A DNA stretch of 64,000 nt from contig JAGFMI010000002.1 of NCBI GenBank assembly GCA_021030905.1, positions 2,666,001-2,730,000 of the forward strand, read 5' to 3'. Position numbers and translations under genes: made by a program. How positions within the stretch are numbered: the stretch's first letter is position 1; the number at the start of each line of letters is the position of its first letter. This document shows positions 41,166 through 53,902 of this stretch, piece by piece. The notes beneath the pieces are model-generated. The model searched no databases. It saw nothing but the letters and a program-made list of their open reading frames with translations, and had not been told where the DNA came from. Source of the DNA: Pyrenula massariospora. Taxonomy: Eukaryota > Ascomycota > Eurotiomycetes > Pyrenulales > Pyrenulaceae.

Positions 41166-43099
41166 CTAGTCGTTGCTGGGATATGTGAAACCGCTTGTCA
41201 ACGGGAAGAACTCCTCCTTGATCAATCTGGGACTGGTAAAACGGCGTAACACATCTGAGCTACCCGCCTTGTCGTTTGTACCGCTGGAGCGGGAGCCACC
41301 GAATGACTGCTGGCCAATGAGGGCTGCGGTCGTCTTGCAATCTACACAAACAAACAAGTTAAATCGCAGAACATGGAGGTGGCAGATTAAACAAACTTAC
41401 TGATGTAGAAGTTGCCAGCAGAGTAACGGAGAGAGTCCTCAGCCTGGCGAATCGCAGTGCGGCTGTTGGCAAATATGGCGCCAGTCAGAGCGAAGCCACC
41501 ACCGCTCATATCCACCTTAGCCAGAACAGAATTCCATTCAGAATCAGGATAGACGTAGACGGCCAATACAGGACCAAAGATTTCCTCGTTGAACAGTCGA
41601 TGATCTGGCGAGGAAGCTTGATAAACCGTCGGATGCACATAAAACCCAGTCGAGCCATCGTACGTGCCGCCGGCTAGCAGCTTAAGCGATGGATCTTGGT
41701 TGCTTTGATCAATGACGGACTTGATCTTCTCGAACGACCGGCGGTGAATCACAGGACCCATGAATGCGCCCAAGTCCCTATCAGGACTGCCAATTGTGAT
41801 GTTCCTGACGCCAGCCTTCAAAGCGTCGAGGAACTCTTTCGCACAGGACTCGGGAACGTAGACGCGGGAGGTGGCGGAGCATTTTTGGCCCTGGTACTCA
41901 AAAGCGCCGCGCAAGGTGTGATTTGCAGCGCTGGCGATGTCCGCGGACTGGTGGATGAGTAGAAAGTTCTTCCCACTAGTCTCGCCGACAACACGAGGGA
42001 AGTCACGATACGTCTTACCCGCAATTCCCTCGCCGATCCTACCGTTGAGATCACGGAAGACGTCGGAAGAGCCGACAAAGTTGAGACCGGCAAACTCGCG
42101 ATGGGCGAGTGCGACATCTGTAACTTGTTGGGCGTCTCCGGGCACCAGCTGAATGACATCCGGGGGTAGGCCCGCCTCGAGCAAGATGTTGTAGATAATG
42201 GTGCTGGGGTAGATATTGTACTGCGAAGGCTTCCAGAGGACAACGTTCCCCATCAGTGCTGGTCCAGAGATCAGATTTCCACCGATGGCGGTAAAGTTGA
42301 ATGGGGAGATGGCGTAAACAAACCCTTCAAGAGGGCGATAGTCCAGCCGGCTGTTCGTCTTGTCAACCTTCCTGCTTCATATCCCTCTCCTATATGACGC
42401 TACTTACCTCCACATGCCGTCACTGCCACGGGTAGGCTGACGTCCCAAGATCTCAGCAGCGTAGTTACAGTTGAGGCGGAAAAAATCAGCCAGTTCGGCC
42501 GCAGCATCGATTTCAGCCTGCCAAATGTTCTTGCCCTGGCCCAGCATGGTAGCAGCGATCAAGTCATATCGGTGTTTGGTGGTAACAAGCTCGGCCGCTC
42601 TCAGGAAGATAGCAGCACGGTCCACAAACGGTGTCTCCCGCCAGCTCTTCTTTGCCTTCAAAGCCGAATCAATGGCAGTAGAGACCTGGTCTTTGGATGC
42701 GATCGGGTAATTGGTGAAGGTCGTGGCGTGCTCCGAGGGCATGACCTGGTCCTCATTCTTGTAAACCTTCTGAGAAACGCCATTGTAGACAATTTCGCTC
42801 TTCAGTGGAAGCTGGGAGCGGAGCTTCTTCAATGACGCTTCCAGCTCCTTTCGCTCGAATGAACCAGCCTCGTAGAGAGGCTGTCCCGATCATTGTCAGC
42901 AGTTGTTCTTTTCGCTTCTTCTGGAGATTAAGCTTACGTTTGGTTCATTCCGAGGATCTGGCAGTCTAAAAGGGTATGTGGCATTTCCTCGACGCTGTAG
43001 AGCGACAAAGCCCTGCCTGAGGGGAGAAATACATGGAATACGGGTCAAACCTGGGACTGCTCGAGCGAGACTCAACGCGCAAGCTCCGGCCACCGGCAT
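41166..43099 (-). CDS. prnC: Delta-1-pyrroline-5-carboxylate dehydrogenase, mitochondrial
   Basis: Four exons (43099-42938, 42880-42408, 42350-41401, 41341-41166) give 586 residues. The first exon encodes a basic, acid-free leader (MPVAGACALSLARAVPGLTR) suited to mitochondrial import, then RLPDPRNEPN, the normal start of mature P5C dehydrogenase. EGFVYAISPFNFTAIGGNL, the general base Glu in VVGETSGKNF and the nucleophile Cys in EYQGQKCSATSRVY are all present, as is QQSFGGSRSSGTNDKAG near the C-terminus. The enzyme oxidises glutamate-gamma-semialdehyde to glutamate with NAD, the second step of proline and arginine breakdown. Length matches yeast Put2 and Aspergillus PrnC. It is the last gene of the same-strand proline cluster. 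Confidence 0.96.
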
Positions 43100-43708
43100 C
43101 GCACAAATGAGTCCGGGACAGGCTCATTAAGCAAGACGTCAAGTGACGAAAGGACTGAGGTGCAATCAAGCTGGACGGCGAACATTTTATCCATCTTGAA
43201 TGCCCTCCTCGATGTCCTGTTAATCTGCGGTCTCGAATGGAGGTCGGTACAAGGTATGAGCCCCACCACGGGAGCGTCACCGAACCCAGCAACCGGCACC
43301 AGATCCGGGGGATTTCTGCAACAACGAAGAAATGATGAGGGCCTAGAAGATCAGTATCTGTGCTGTCGCAAGCAACCTTATCGCGCTCTTCTAGACGCTT
43401 TCCACAAATGGCTCGAGTACGTCCTTGGAGATGTGCCCTCAACAGCTATTGTGCGTTGAATTTGGATTATTTCAGCCTTCGGTTTCAGATGGCTAGCAAA
43501 AAAACACGGATCCTTTTCGTTAAGTATGCACAGACACATCTCATAAGCAGAGAGAATAATTAATCGAAGAGGAACATACAAGTGAAATCAAAAACATCAC
43601 TAGCGTAACGCAGAGAAAGGGGCTGTCTCGTGTCTTCATACAGGGACAATCTGCGTCGAGTCTGAACCTTAGGGACCTCTAAACGGCCGTTTTCTATCTC
43701 AAGCTTAT
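43100..43708. other. Intergenic region, P5C reductase to prnC
   Basis: This holds the prnC promoter. CCGG words occur at 43085-43095 and about 43298-43315; CCGG is the core recognised by Aspergillus PrnA as remembered, but spacing is not a firm match. No gene is seen. Confidence 0.4.
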
Positions 43709-44685
43709 CTAGCGCCTCGTATCATTCACATGTTCAATGCTCTCCATGAGACGAGCGGTTGTCACAGCCTCCCGAAGCGCGCGTCCGACATTACCCCTGA
43801 CCGCGGCCTCCTCCAGCACCATGAGCCCCCCAATTGTGCATCCTTCTGGAGAAGTGCCCTGATCCTTCAACACGCCGGGATGAACACCACTCTGGAGAAG
43901 GGTGGCGGTGCCCTGCATGGATTGGAAGATCATGGTCTGTGCCATGTCCCTGGGCACGCCTACCGCGACCGAGGCGTCGATCAACGCATCACAGATGACT
44001 GCAAAGAATGCCGGTGTCGACCCACCCACTGCAGTGGTTGCGTTCATCAGTCGCGGCGGTATGCGTAGCGTGCGGCCGATTCTCTGGAAGATGCGATCTG
44101 CTAGCTCAAGATGCTGATCCGGCAGGGCGGGTTCCGAGATCTCGATAGCGGTGATGGACTGGGATACGCGCGCTGCGATGTTCGGGAGCGTGCGTAGGAC
44201 CCAAGCTCGACCTTGCTGATTGACTACTGTCGTGGCGTCGCCGTACAGAGTCGTCTCGAGTTTTTGTTTCGTCCAGCCAGCGACGACGCTGATCAACAGT
44301 TTACCTTGCAGAGCGTCGCAGAGACCAGGCTCCGTCAGTACGGCGCCAACATCGGCGGGGTCTACGCCAACTATGACCACGTCTGATTCCTGCACAGCGT
44401 TCACGTTATCGCATGTACGAACTGATAGCGCGGCGAGGTGCTCCGAAAATCGCTGCTTCAGTGCTTGCAGCGACCTTTCACTCCTCACGCAGGCGATAAA
44501 GCGTGTAAATGGTAGGTTTTGAAGACCAGTATCCGAGTTGAAAGCCAGGAGGTTGCCAATAATAGCGGTACCTAGCTTGCCTGATCATGTGAAACCTCAT
44601 CAGAGCCGTCTATCAAATTCCCGTATAGGATATGAACCTTACCGCAACCTAGTACACAGAGAGTAGCATCCTGCTGCCCTGACAT
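43709..44685 (-). CDS. Pyrroline-5-carboxylate reductase family protein
   Basis: Two exons (44685-44643 and 44580-43709) with a 62-nt intron give 304 residues. The Rossmann motif LCVLGCGKLGTAIIGNLL is formed across the splice junction. Further ProC landmarks are VVIVGVDPADV, LLISVVAGWT, TLPNIAARV, the dimer-forming GGSTPAFFAVICDALIDASVAVGV, and GTSPEGCTIGGLMVLEEAAVRG, close to the family SPGGTT signature. The usual reaction is NAD(P)H-dependent reduction of P5C to proline, the last step of proline synthesis. It sits inside a proline breakdown cluster, where the A. nidulans equivalent locus carries prnX, a gene of unclear function. It may be a paralogue specialised to the cluster rather than the biosynthetic enzyme; sequence alone does not decide. 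Confidence 0.88.
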
Positions 44686-44996
44686 GATGCCAGAATGTCT
44701 TCAATGAGCTCTCGCCGGTGAGCTTCATCAAAATACACGGGCAAGAGTGGGCCAATTCAACAACCTTTCCTGTCCATGTCTGTGTTCGAAGGGCTTTTTG
44801 CATAAAGATCTCCCTGGGGTCGGCAGAAGGAATCGGAAGAGCACCCGATAGAGCCCTGATAAGGAGAGCTTATCTATTTTATGGGTTATGGGGTCCGCGG
44901 CTCGGCGCCTTTCGCTCTATTTTTGTACGTCAGCCAGATGTGTGCTCTTCGATACGATCACTAGGCTCATCACCCAGATCTTCAATACGTCCTTGA
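44686..44996. other. Short intergenic region
   Basis: This 311-nt region holds the P5C reductase promoter and prnD 3' flank. Nothing else is seen. Confidence 0.5.
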
Positions 44997-46530
44997 TTAT
45001 ATTCGTCGTGAGCTCACTGTCTTGCAGGGCGAAAATGCGAATATCGACACCAGCCTCCTCCTCGCCTCGGCCTTCAGCGCCGTATATGCATCCACTGTCC
45101 TTGATGCCGCTTCCCGATTCTCTATAGCCCTTCGAGCGAGATAGCCCAAACATTGCCCGAGGCTTCCCCAGGTCGAACACTTGTAGATCTCTGGCCCGGC
45201 CTTTTCTCCATGCTGTAGCTGGAGCAGTCCGAAGCTGATTTCGTCCGACATCCCCTGCAGCTGTGCAAATCCGGTAGGCACCGTTGGCAACCCCGCCCTC
45301 GAGCGCTGCTGGTGCAACTGATAGGCGGCAAATACGCTTTCTCTGTTGTGGCCAGCTAGCATGAGGTTCACGAAAGGGAACGGGCGACCTCCCTCAGCTC
45401 CAAATTCACCAAGTTCTTGCCTTAGTGCTCCTTGGGCTATGCCATTGTATGCGTCATCAGTATCTTGCTTGGTATCATGTATCAAGTGCCTTGGATCGGA
45501 GGCCAGATAAGCCCCTCTAACCAGCTTCAGCCCAAGAGTGAATCGGTCATCAAGAGCCGCAGCGAGGTGCTTGGCCAAGGTGAAAGGGGTGCTCTTGAGG
45601 TAGGCCTGGTACGTGTTATACACGATGGCATACCCATCTCGATTGTACTTGCGGCTGAGATCGAGTCCAACACGCAGAATTCCAAATTGATAATATTGTG
45701 ACTCTGCATCGATCAAGATGCGGGCCTTCTGCTCCTTGCATCTACTGCTGATCTCATCTAGAGCGTCTAGCATCTGCTGCGGCGGGAGCTCTCCGGCAGC
45801 AAGAGCTTCGGTGACCAAGGGGCCAGCTCCAGTCAACCTATTCAATCAAATTAGTGATTGTTGTAAGAGACTAGCAATTCGCATTCATAACTCACTTGAC
45901 AGCCAACTGATCGCCTTCTCCAAGCAGTCCCACGGTTGAGAGGGTACCCTCGCGCCAAGCTTGAATGTTCTGGCAAAACTGGGACATTCCGGCCCCTGGA
46001 TTCTCTGGGGCCCTACCGAGAACGGATTTTGTGCGATAGTCAAACACAGTCTCCTGTGCGTATGTGAGGATCGTGCCACGGAATCCGATTTCTTTCATCG
46101 TCCTCATGGTAGTTCTGACTTCCCCCATCGTTTCTCCCGCACAGAATTGTTTGTAAATGGTTCCTTTTAGAGCCCATGCCAGAAGCTTGTTGCGGTCGAT
46201 GTTGAAGATAAAATATCTACTTGGATGGCAGAGCAGTGACAAGAAAAGGATTGATAGCGAGAGCAGCCAAGGTTTTGAAGAAAGACTGTTGATGAAGAGA
46301 GACCTCGAGAGCGCGCCATTTGATAGACTAGATAACGGAGAAGCTGGGAGCTCGCATGTCTTTAGTCCGCCAGGAATACTCCTTGAGGTAGAGCTATTTC
46401 GTAGATGCTGCGAGCCCCTACCACCAACGTTTCTTGTCTTCAGGGACGTGGAAGTAGTCTGTACTGCAGATATGGTATACACTGCCTTGAACACAGCAGG
46501 GACAGGTTTGCGGATGCAAAGGAGAGCCAT
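44997..46530 (-). CDS. prnD: Proline dehydrogenase, mitochondrial
   Basis: Two exons (46530-45896 and 45837-44997) give 491 residues from the ATG at 46530. The leader MALLCIRKPVPAVFKAVY and the following Ser/Arg-rich stretch fit mitochondrial import; a hydrophobic segment LLSLSILFLSLLCHPSRYF at about 105-125 is likely an inner-membrane anchor. The FAD-binding TIM barrel shows KLTGAGPLV, ILIDAESQYYQFGI, IVYNTYQAYLKSTPFTL, LGLKLVRGAYLASD, VNLMLAGHNRESV and FAQLQGMSDEISFGLLQ, all family motifs. It oxidises proline to P5C and passes electrons to ubiquinone, the first step of proline use. It lies between the reductase and the permease genes on the same strand. Confidence 0.95.
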
Positions 46531-47362
46531 TGCTTGATGAAGTATGGTGCCATTTGGAGGTATCTCCTCCTCCCGAATGTACGATAGCAATTATTATGCT
46601 TGGAGCGTATGAGCTGTCTTTTGAGCTTTTGGATTATGAGACCATTGCCAACCAATCTCGTGCTGGTAGCATGATCGCCATCAATCGGTCAACGTGCCGA
46701 TGCTGATGACTTCAAGCACGACGGAGACATGGGGCATATCCGGTATATAATATTAGGGCATTTAGCAACCCTTGAGAGTATGTTTGGAAGGCATGTCACC
46801 CTTTCTTGGGCAGCGGAGTCGGGTAGTCATCCGGCACTTCCCTCCTATATCTCGGCTCTCCGTCCGCATATCTGCAACTGGCTAGAAGAGACAAGGCTCC
46901 CAGCTCATAAAATCCGAAACAATCGCATACCTACAATCGCATGATTCGAGGAGTCAGACCCTTCCGAAAGACAATTCCACGTGTAAGTCGTAAAACCCGT
47001 CCATCCACTTTGACCGATCGTCAACGCAATAATTAGGCGGTATTCAGGACAAGGCTTTTATCGAAGCTTCGTTCAAATCGCCTGGATGTTAGCCACATTC
47101 GTGGATGGGCAAAGGCTCCTGGAGTGAAGAGCGAGTTCTGTCACGTCATGAACGTCATCTAGAAACGAGCTCCATCGAAAATTCAGAGAGACTTGTAGCT
47201 TTAGGAAAGCCGCTAGTCAAGCAATGCTCACGAACAATATTGATTTGGGATCCAACATCAGTCATACGCCAGCACGATTGTAGACTTTGAAGTTGCTTGA
47301 GCACCTTTATCTAGACGGGCCTTCGAGGTTGTTGTCACACTGATATCGAGCAGAGACACATG
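46531..47362. other. Intergenic region, permease to prnD
   Basis: This holds the prnD promoter and the permease 3' flank. A CACGTG lies at about 46978. No coding feature is supported. Confidence 0.45.
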
Positions 47363-49131
47363 TCACGCACTATGATCGATCTTTCCTTTTCTCCCGAAAC
47401 CAAACAATTGCCCAACTTCCTTCCAGAAACCAGGGTCATCGCCGTCGAAACTGGATTCATATAGATCGATGGCTGGCTTCTCCCATTCAAGATCCGCCTC
47501 TGCTGGTTTGACGAACTTGGTGCCTTTAAAGAACTTCCACCCAAAAAACAAGCACGGGCAGACCAAAACCATCGTGTAATAGGTGAAGAAGTCGCCGACA
47601 TTCCATTTTCCAGGGAGGAATACCGAATAGCCGTAAACGTACACGACCATGGTTAGGAAAATACCAGCGATCCATGCACAGTAAGGCTGGAAATATCCGA
47701 AATAAGGGAGTGTTCGACGGTCGAGGTCTTGCGCCTGACAAGCCCTGTAGAAGAAGACGTAAGTGACGCAAATGACGATGTAATCGATGATTTGAGCGGC
47801 TGTGATGATGTTGGTGAGCCAGGTCAGCACTTTTGAAGAGCCACTCGACACGTTGAGAAAAGCAAGACAAGGGAAGACCATGATCACTCCTAGGCAACAG
47901 ATTGGGACACCATTTCTGGTTGTCTTGCGAAGGAACGCAGGAGCTTGACCCTCCAGAGCCATTCCGTACAGACTTCGAGTCCCACAGTATGTGTAAGCGT
48001 TGCCGGCCGAGAAGATGCTCGTTACTAGCAATGCATTGGTGAGATGCGGCAAGACCCCGATTCCCAAATTTTTCATCGCAATCACGTACGGGGACGCTGA
48101 CCCAGTTCCTCCACCACTGGTCTTTCCTGTGACAATCGCCACCAAGGTCGGTTCGTTGTATGGAATCACGATGCCTACGGTGAGAGCACTACCGACAAAG
48201 AAAAAGGCAAAGCGAGCGTAGGTGGTCTTGAATGCTCTCTTCAGGTACTTTCGAGGCAACGCGCACTCTCCCGATACCATGGACACGTACTCCGGGCCGA
48301 CGACAGTGAATGAAGCGCTCCATAGTGCGGCTAGGAAACCTTCAAACCGCCCCAAATCACCCGTTGTTATATATTCCGCAAAAGGGCCGGGCTCAGTCCA
48401 ATAGCGGAATCCGTACGAGTCACGATGGGGATTTGCGCCGCACATGGTAAAAAAGGTGAAGGAGAAGCAGATGAGGATCAAGAAGACCTTGCCCGAGGCC
48501 AGCCAGAATTCGGATTCACCGTACCATTTGACGGCAAAGACGTTGATGACGCTAGTATCACGTTAACCAGTCCATTCTCCTGGACAAAAACGTTCATGGT
48601 TATGATGGGGCTCACACACAAGTAAAGGACGATGCAGGCAGCTACAACGGCTGCCACGGGAATATCGTTTCTCCAGTAGGTCAAAACAAGATTCAAGGCT
48701 GATATCTCGAAGGGGATAAGCACAGCCTCGTAGATAAAAAAGTTCCATCCAGCCATGAACCCGAAAGCTTCGTCGACCCATTTATCGCCCATACGGATGA
48801 AGGCACTCGTGACAGGCATATAAACGGCCATTTCAGCGATGCAATTGTTGACTAAGCCAATCATGCATGAATAGAAAGTGTAGGCAAGGAGCAAGCTTAT
48901 TGGGCCGCCCTTGGCCAGACCGGTGCCGATACTGACAAAGGTAGCTGTCCCGATCGAACCACCGATGGCGATCAATTGGATTTGACGGTTACCGAGATGG
49001 CGTTGAAGACTGTCGTTGCTGGACCTGACGCTGCCCGCGGCGATACTCTCGGAATACGTCTCGACCGGCTTCAACTCGTGCACAGACTTCATTTGGCCTT
49101 TGTCGTCCATGTTACCAGCGTCGACGGGCAT
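47363..49131 (-). CDS. prnB: Proline-specific amino-acid permease (12 TM)
   Basis: Two exons (49131-48620 and 48551-47363) give 566 residues. The intron uses a GTGTGT donor within a run of GT repeats; this is the only donor nearby that restores the frame (giving VLYFVINVFAVKWYGESEFW). The protein is a yeast-type amino-acid transporter of the APC superfamily: HLGNRQIQLIAIGGSIGTATFVSIGTGL is TM1, MYMPVTSAFIRMGDKWVDEAFGF and WNFFIYEAVLIPFEISALN follow, and 12 hydrophobic segments can be counted. Proton-coupled uptake of proline at the plasma membrane is inferred from similarity to Aspergillus PrnB and from its place in the cluster. The N-terminus (about 45 residues) and C-terminus are cytosolic; a lysine near the N-terminus could be a ubiquitination site for endocytic turnover. 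Confidence 0.92.
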
Positions 49132-50240
49132 AGTGCAATCTTGGGGCGAGGACTGAAGAGAGGCGAAAAGGAGATGGATGAAAAATTAGAAGAAAAGCTA
49201 GAGCGCAGGAAACTCGTCATGGCAGGGGTTTATCTATGTCCAGGTTGGATGTACCCGCTAACCAGACGAGGTGCTCTGATAACCCTTGACACCCTCACAG
49301 GTCGCCACCATGCCTGGTAATTGCCGGGCGATTAAATCCGTCATGGCGGCAAGCAGGTGGCTCGGGTGGTTTTGCTTCTTTGGATAGGGCTATGTACGAT
49401 AGGACCTGTATGTTGTACATTTAGAGTGTCGGGTACGCTTCCGACAATGTGGCGAGAAAGAGTTACCTATGTACTTGGTAGCCTCAGGTGTTTGCTTATT
49501 TTTTTTTTTTGGAACATCTACAAGATGTGATTGAGTGATTAATGCGTTGCAGATCGCGATATAGTGTACGGGATTGCCTAGACCAAGGCGCTGAAACGGG
49601 AGAGGCCCTCATCACTGACTCGGGCTCTGTAGAAAATGTGCGATTATCGCGACTCTTGGCAGCCTTGGCGCGACAGGCGTTGTAGATGTTCACCACGCAG
49701 TCTCCGGGTGCACCTCTCCGCTCTTCGACTTGTTGTACGTTGACCGTACCTAGCTTATATTGGTTCGCAGCCCTCCCCCTGCATATACTCTGTATTGAAG
49801 CCGCCCCTCACAAAACGACGTGCCCACCGCGTGCACATCGTACCAACTAGGGTCCTCGGATAGGATCCCGGCCACTAGGCATGCATCCAGTTCTGACATG
49901 AATCTATCTGGAAGAAGTGGGGCTGTCCCACCCTGCCCACGGTTGATCACCCAAAGGCTCTGGCTACCCTTGTAAGAAATATTACCGATTGGTTGATTGC
50001 AGCATGCCCCGGCGTAGCACCTTATCTGAGCAATCTTTCTCCGATTCACGAGCTCTCTGATCATGTTTAGAACCATGATTTACACACCTTGCCCAATGCT
50101 CAAGATATATCTTTTCATTCATAGCCAAGCTTCGGACTCTGCCGCTCTCTCGGACGCGTTTATCGCAATCGAGGAGGAAGTAGAGACCTTCTCAAGTGTC
50201 CAAGGCTGCGCAAGACAAAGAGACAGTTCTTGGAATTTTG
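49132..50240. other. Intergenic region, activator to permease
   Basis: This 1.1-kb region holds the permease promoter and the activator 3' flank. A run of T (49500-49511) is present. No gene or repeat is recognised. Confidence 0.5.
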
Positions 50241-52859
50241 TCACCAAATGGAATGCTCTCTGATGGCGTATTGCATCCATTCCGTGTCGCTACTCGCAAT
50301 TGAGTTCGCCATGTCCAAGATTTGTGCCGTTGTCAGTTCCGAGTCCAGGCCCCTGAACTCTGAAAGACCGGTATCTGGAGAAGGAAACAGATTTCCGTCC
50401 TCGCGTTGCAAAGTCAGTGGCTCATCTGCTAGCATTTCTCCTGACCTCAAAATCGCATCTTGACTCTGCTGTGTGGAATCCGCTGCGTTCGGAGGCTGCT
50501 GAGGAAAAAGTGAGGGAAATTTTCCGAGGAGCTCGTCCAGTTGTCGCAATTCGGAACTTCGATATTCGGCAATCAAGTTTCCGCTCTTTGCTATTTCGGT
50601 CATAATTTCAAATGACCTTTCGAGCCAAGGATAAGCGTTTTCCAGTAAACGTGGATCAAGCGCTTGCCCAAGAAGAAGATTCAAGGTCGAGACGAACAGT
50701 GATTCGAGGTCAAACGGTAGAAATATTTCTGAGAGAGAGCACGCAATCAGTCCGTGAGCGCAAGGCATAGGCATTCAATAGTGGCATACCTAGTAGACCC
50801 TGTTTCTGTAGGCTCACGAGGATGCTGATCATCTGCTGGGAGGAATCCATACACATTTTGATGAGGTTTTGGACCGTCTTGGAAGAATTGAATGCGCAGA
50901 GGTACGAGCCAAGGGAGTCACACCGTATTTGGAGAAAACATAGAAGGAGTGGCCTTGTTGCAAGAACGATGCACTGTAATATTCAAGACATGTCACCCAA
51001 GTCAAACATGGGAAATCACTGGGGAGCCTATTTACCTGGTGATATGCAAGATGCAGATAAGCCGACATTCTGGGAACGCCATTTATGGTAATCTTGTCTG
51101 GTTGCATTGGGAACATCTGCCCGAGCTCATCGGCCAGTTCCGCTATACTGCTTAGGACTTCTCTAATTCTGGTCAAGAACTTCTTGTTAAGCCGTCCATC
51201 AGGTCCATAGACGCCTATCCCAATATATTAATCTCTCTGGATCAGGATGCTCCTTGGAAACTCACCTCTGTTGATTGTGGCGATAGTCCGTGACAGTCGA
51301 ATCTGCATGCCGAGAGCCGTAGATCTTTCGACTGAGTTTAAAAACGTCGGTAGCTCCGCCTGTACATCGTCATCATGTAGGGATTGCGGAAGGCCCATCA
51401 AAGATGTCATTTCGCGATCCATGATATATATAGTCCACCAAATCCTGCGGCATCTCTCAACGAGACGCTCACCAAGATACTGCACTGGCATATTGGTATG
51501 CATACCGTATCCCAGCGCCACTCGCATGGCTTGGCCAATCTACACGGATCACTCAGTAAATTTCCCGAGCGTAATAGCGATGGCAGTCTTACAAAGCTGT
51601 GAGCGGAGTGCCGAAAGTCTAAAGATTGAAAATAGAGTGCTATACAGCATAGTATCTCTGTAGATAAGACTGGATCTTTGGAAAGGACGTGAATGTCAGG
51701 TAAGAGTTGTAAGGCCTTGACAAAGAAATTAGAGCCTGGTGGCCGTCGTGTGTTTAGATTTATGTTTCTCTCAACAAATGCCTTTCCAAAGGCAAGCACG
51801 AGCAAGAGGTGGATGTACGAGAGCTCTGCGGCAGCGATCCTGGGGGTCGGATGTGAATAGATGTCGTATATGGCGTTCATGAAAGACTCTTCATCGAATA
51901 AGTGAAACATCGGGACGCAGTGAAACTTGACAGCATTGATTAAATAGATGGCATGATCAAGACTAGGTAAAATAGGCGACTCTAGGCCGGGTGTGACTCG
52001 TGAGCCGTCCCAGCCCAAGTCATAGACACAGCTATCGAAGAGGAGCGAACCTGTTGCCACAGGACGGTGGTAGACATACTCGTGTGCCAAGCTTAAGGCA
52101 CGCCGGCCAAAAGACCAATTTGAGGACGTGCCGAGGTAGTCTGAATCAGCTTTAGCGATGCTTTAGAGTCTGGTAAACTGAACGTACAGGTCCTTCCATC
52201 GCCTGAAGTCATAAATTTAGAAGGCCCTGCGGATAATGGATTTGTTAGTTTCGAAGCGACTGAATCCAATCTTGATGGTCGCGGGAAGCCCTGATTTTCT
52301 TGTTCAAAGCCGCACATTGTAGAGGCGACGGTCGAATCTTCTTCTCCAGCAAATCTGTTATTGGCATCAGATGCCAGCGTTGGAGCTTCACCGGCCACGT
52401 CACCAACATTTACCGACGACAGAGACGCATCGCTTCCATCCGCGCCAGCGCCAGCTCTAGTTCGAGTGGTGTTGAATGTTTCAGGCGTAGCACGGCCGGC
52501 AGTCGCATCACGTTGTTGGTTGGCAATTTGTCGTTGGAGGTCGATTATGTATCTAAATCTCGCGTTCAGCTCACCGTGTCTGTGAGCTCAGATAGAGTCT
52601 TCCCTACCCCCTGGTAACCAGAACTTTTTGGTCTCGTTCATTGAACTTGCACGAGAGTTTGCGCTTCTTGCAGGCCGCGCATGGCTGGGAGCCTGAGCAC
52701 TTGATCTTCTGTTCGCGGCATCGGGCGCAACTGCATAATGTATGTTAGTCGATTGATTTTCGAACAAAAGCTGGCGAGGTAGAAGGGTTCGTAAACGAAC
52801 GCGTTGCAGGATCGCTTGGCAACTCCCACCTGCCCATTCGCTCTCTCAATACTATGCAT
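50241..52859 (-). CDS. prnA: Zn2Cys6 activator, PrnA-like
   Basis: Eight exons close in frame: 52859-52801, 52730-52608, 52552-52188, 52140-51593, 51539-51266, 51214-51036, 50973-50790 and 50728-50241, giving 739 residues. The zinc cluster starts in exon 1 (AKRSCNA) and continues in exon 2 as CARCREQKIKC, then CAACKKRKLSC, followed by a short linker and IIDLQRQIANQQRD as dimer helix. The fungal transcription factor middle domain follows, with TYYLGTSSNWSFGRR, SAHSFIGQAMRVALGYGMH and CRRIWWTIYIMDREMTSLMGLP. Position at the end of the proline cluster and the many-intron structure support a role as proline-responsive activator, as for Aspergillus PrnA. The intron at 52141-52187 has two possible acceptors 9 nt apart in frame (CTAAAG or TTCAG); the second gives the better protein. 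Confidence 0.88.
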
Positions 52860-53902
52860 GAAATTCGATGCCACGATCGGTGTCCAAGATATGCAAAGGA
52901 GACACGCGGAGGGCGCTCAATAAAGAACGCGAAGAGAATACTGAAGATCGTCGGTAAAGTACTTCGATTGCCATGTTCATTAAGCAGCCATGGCCAAATA
53001 TCTTATCTCTTTTATCTCCATTGGCACCAAATACCAACCCAACGCCGCGATGCGGGGTGCGGGGTGGTATTTAGAGCCTTCCCTTCAGAGGGCAATGTTT
53101 CCGCCGATCTTGTTCTATCTCGTCGCCGTGTTACTATTCTACAATGATGGCGAAAGGTTCGTCCAGCGCACGCGATTTGTTCCAGAGAAGTATAAAAAAT
53201 GCTCCTAAATGGTCGAGGGTAGGGGATGGATGATCTTCGATGTCGCAGGCATCTGATAGCCCAGAGATCCCTCTGGTGGTTGGATTCTTGTTCCGCTCAA
53301 CAAAGTCTTTCATAACTTGATCTCTTAGGGTCGACTGAGCCGTGATTACAGAGAGAGCAAAAAGTACCTCCCAAGGCCGCGACGGCACGTGATTCTCACG
53401 GAGTTTTCGTGTGGTGCGGATATACCTATTCGAAGTAGCCCAGAAGTTTGAGAGAGGGAATCCCTACAAAATGGCTCGAGCGAGGGATTCAAGAAGGCTA
53501 TAAAAACTATTCTTAGATCCCAGTACATCACAATGTTCGTGCCGTGTTTGCTCTGTGAATCAATTTTCAATTGTTTCGAGGCGTTGTGCCAAGGGACGGG
53601 TGGAGATCAGATTAGGATTAGCGTAGACGCAACAGATTGATATCTTCTCGGACTCCTCAGAGGTCTTTAGCTTTGAAACCTCTATATAATTCACGTCGAA
53701 GTCACACTAAATACAACCAGTACATATAATACTTTCTTGTTCCATACTTCTAAATATTCTGCCCACATGCTCCTACCATGGCTTACAGAAGGAACTGCCA
53801 AGAATTGGCTGGGACTGCCAAGTTGGTGGCTGCTTTACGAGGCTTTCATGTACTCCCATCTAGAAATAGATTTACTCTGTACCACTATGTCAAAACATTT
53901 AT
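52860..53902. other. Intergenic region, activator promoter side
   Basis: This lies between divergent genes: prnA on the minus strand and the cysteine-rich protein on the plus strand. Short frames occur, including a 72-residue plus-strand one with a hydrophobic middle, but without supporting context. Confidence 0.45.

Noticed and set aside
52990-53208. 72-residue plus-strand frame with a hydrophobic segment
   Set aside because: It has no recognisable family and lies in the promoter of prnA; a single hydrophobic stretch is weak evidence.
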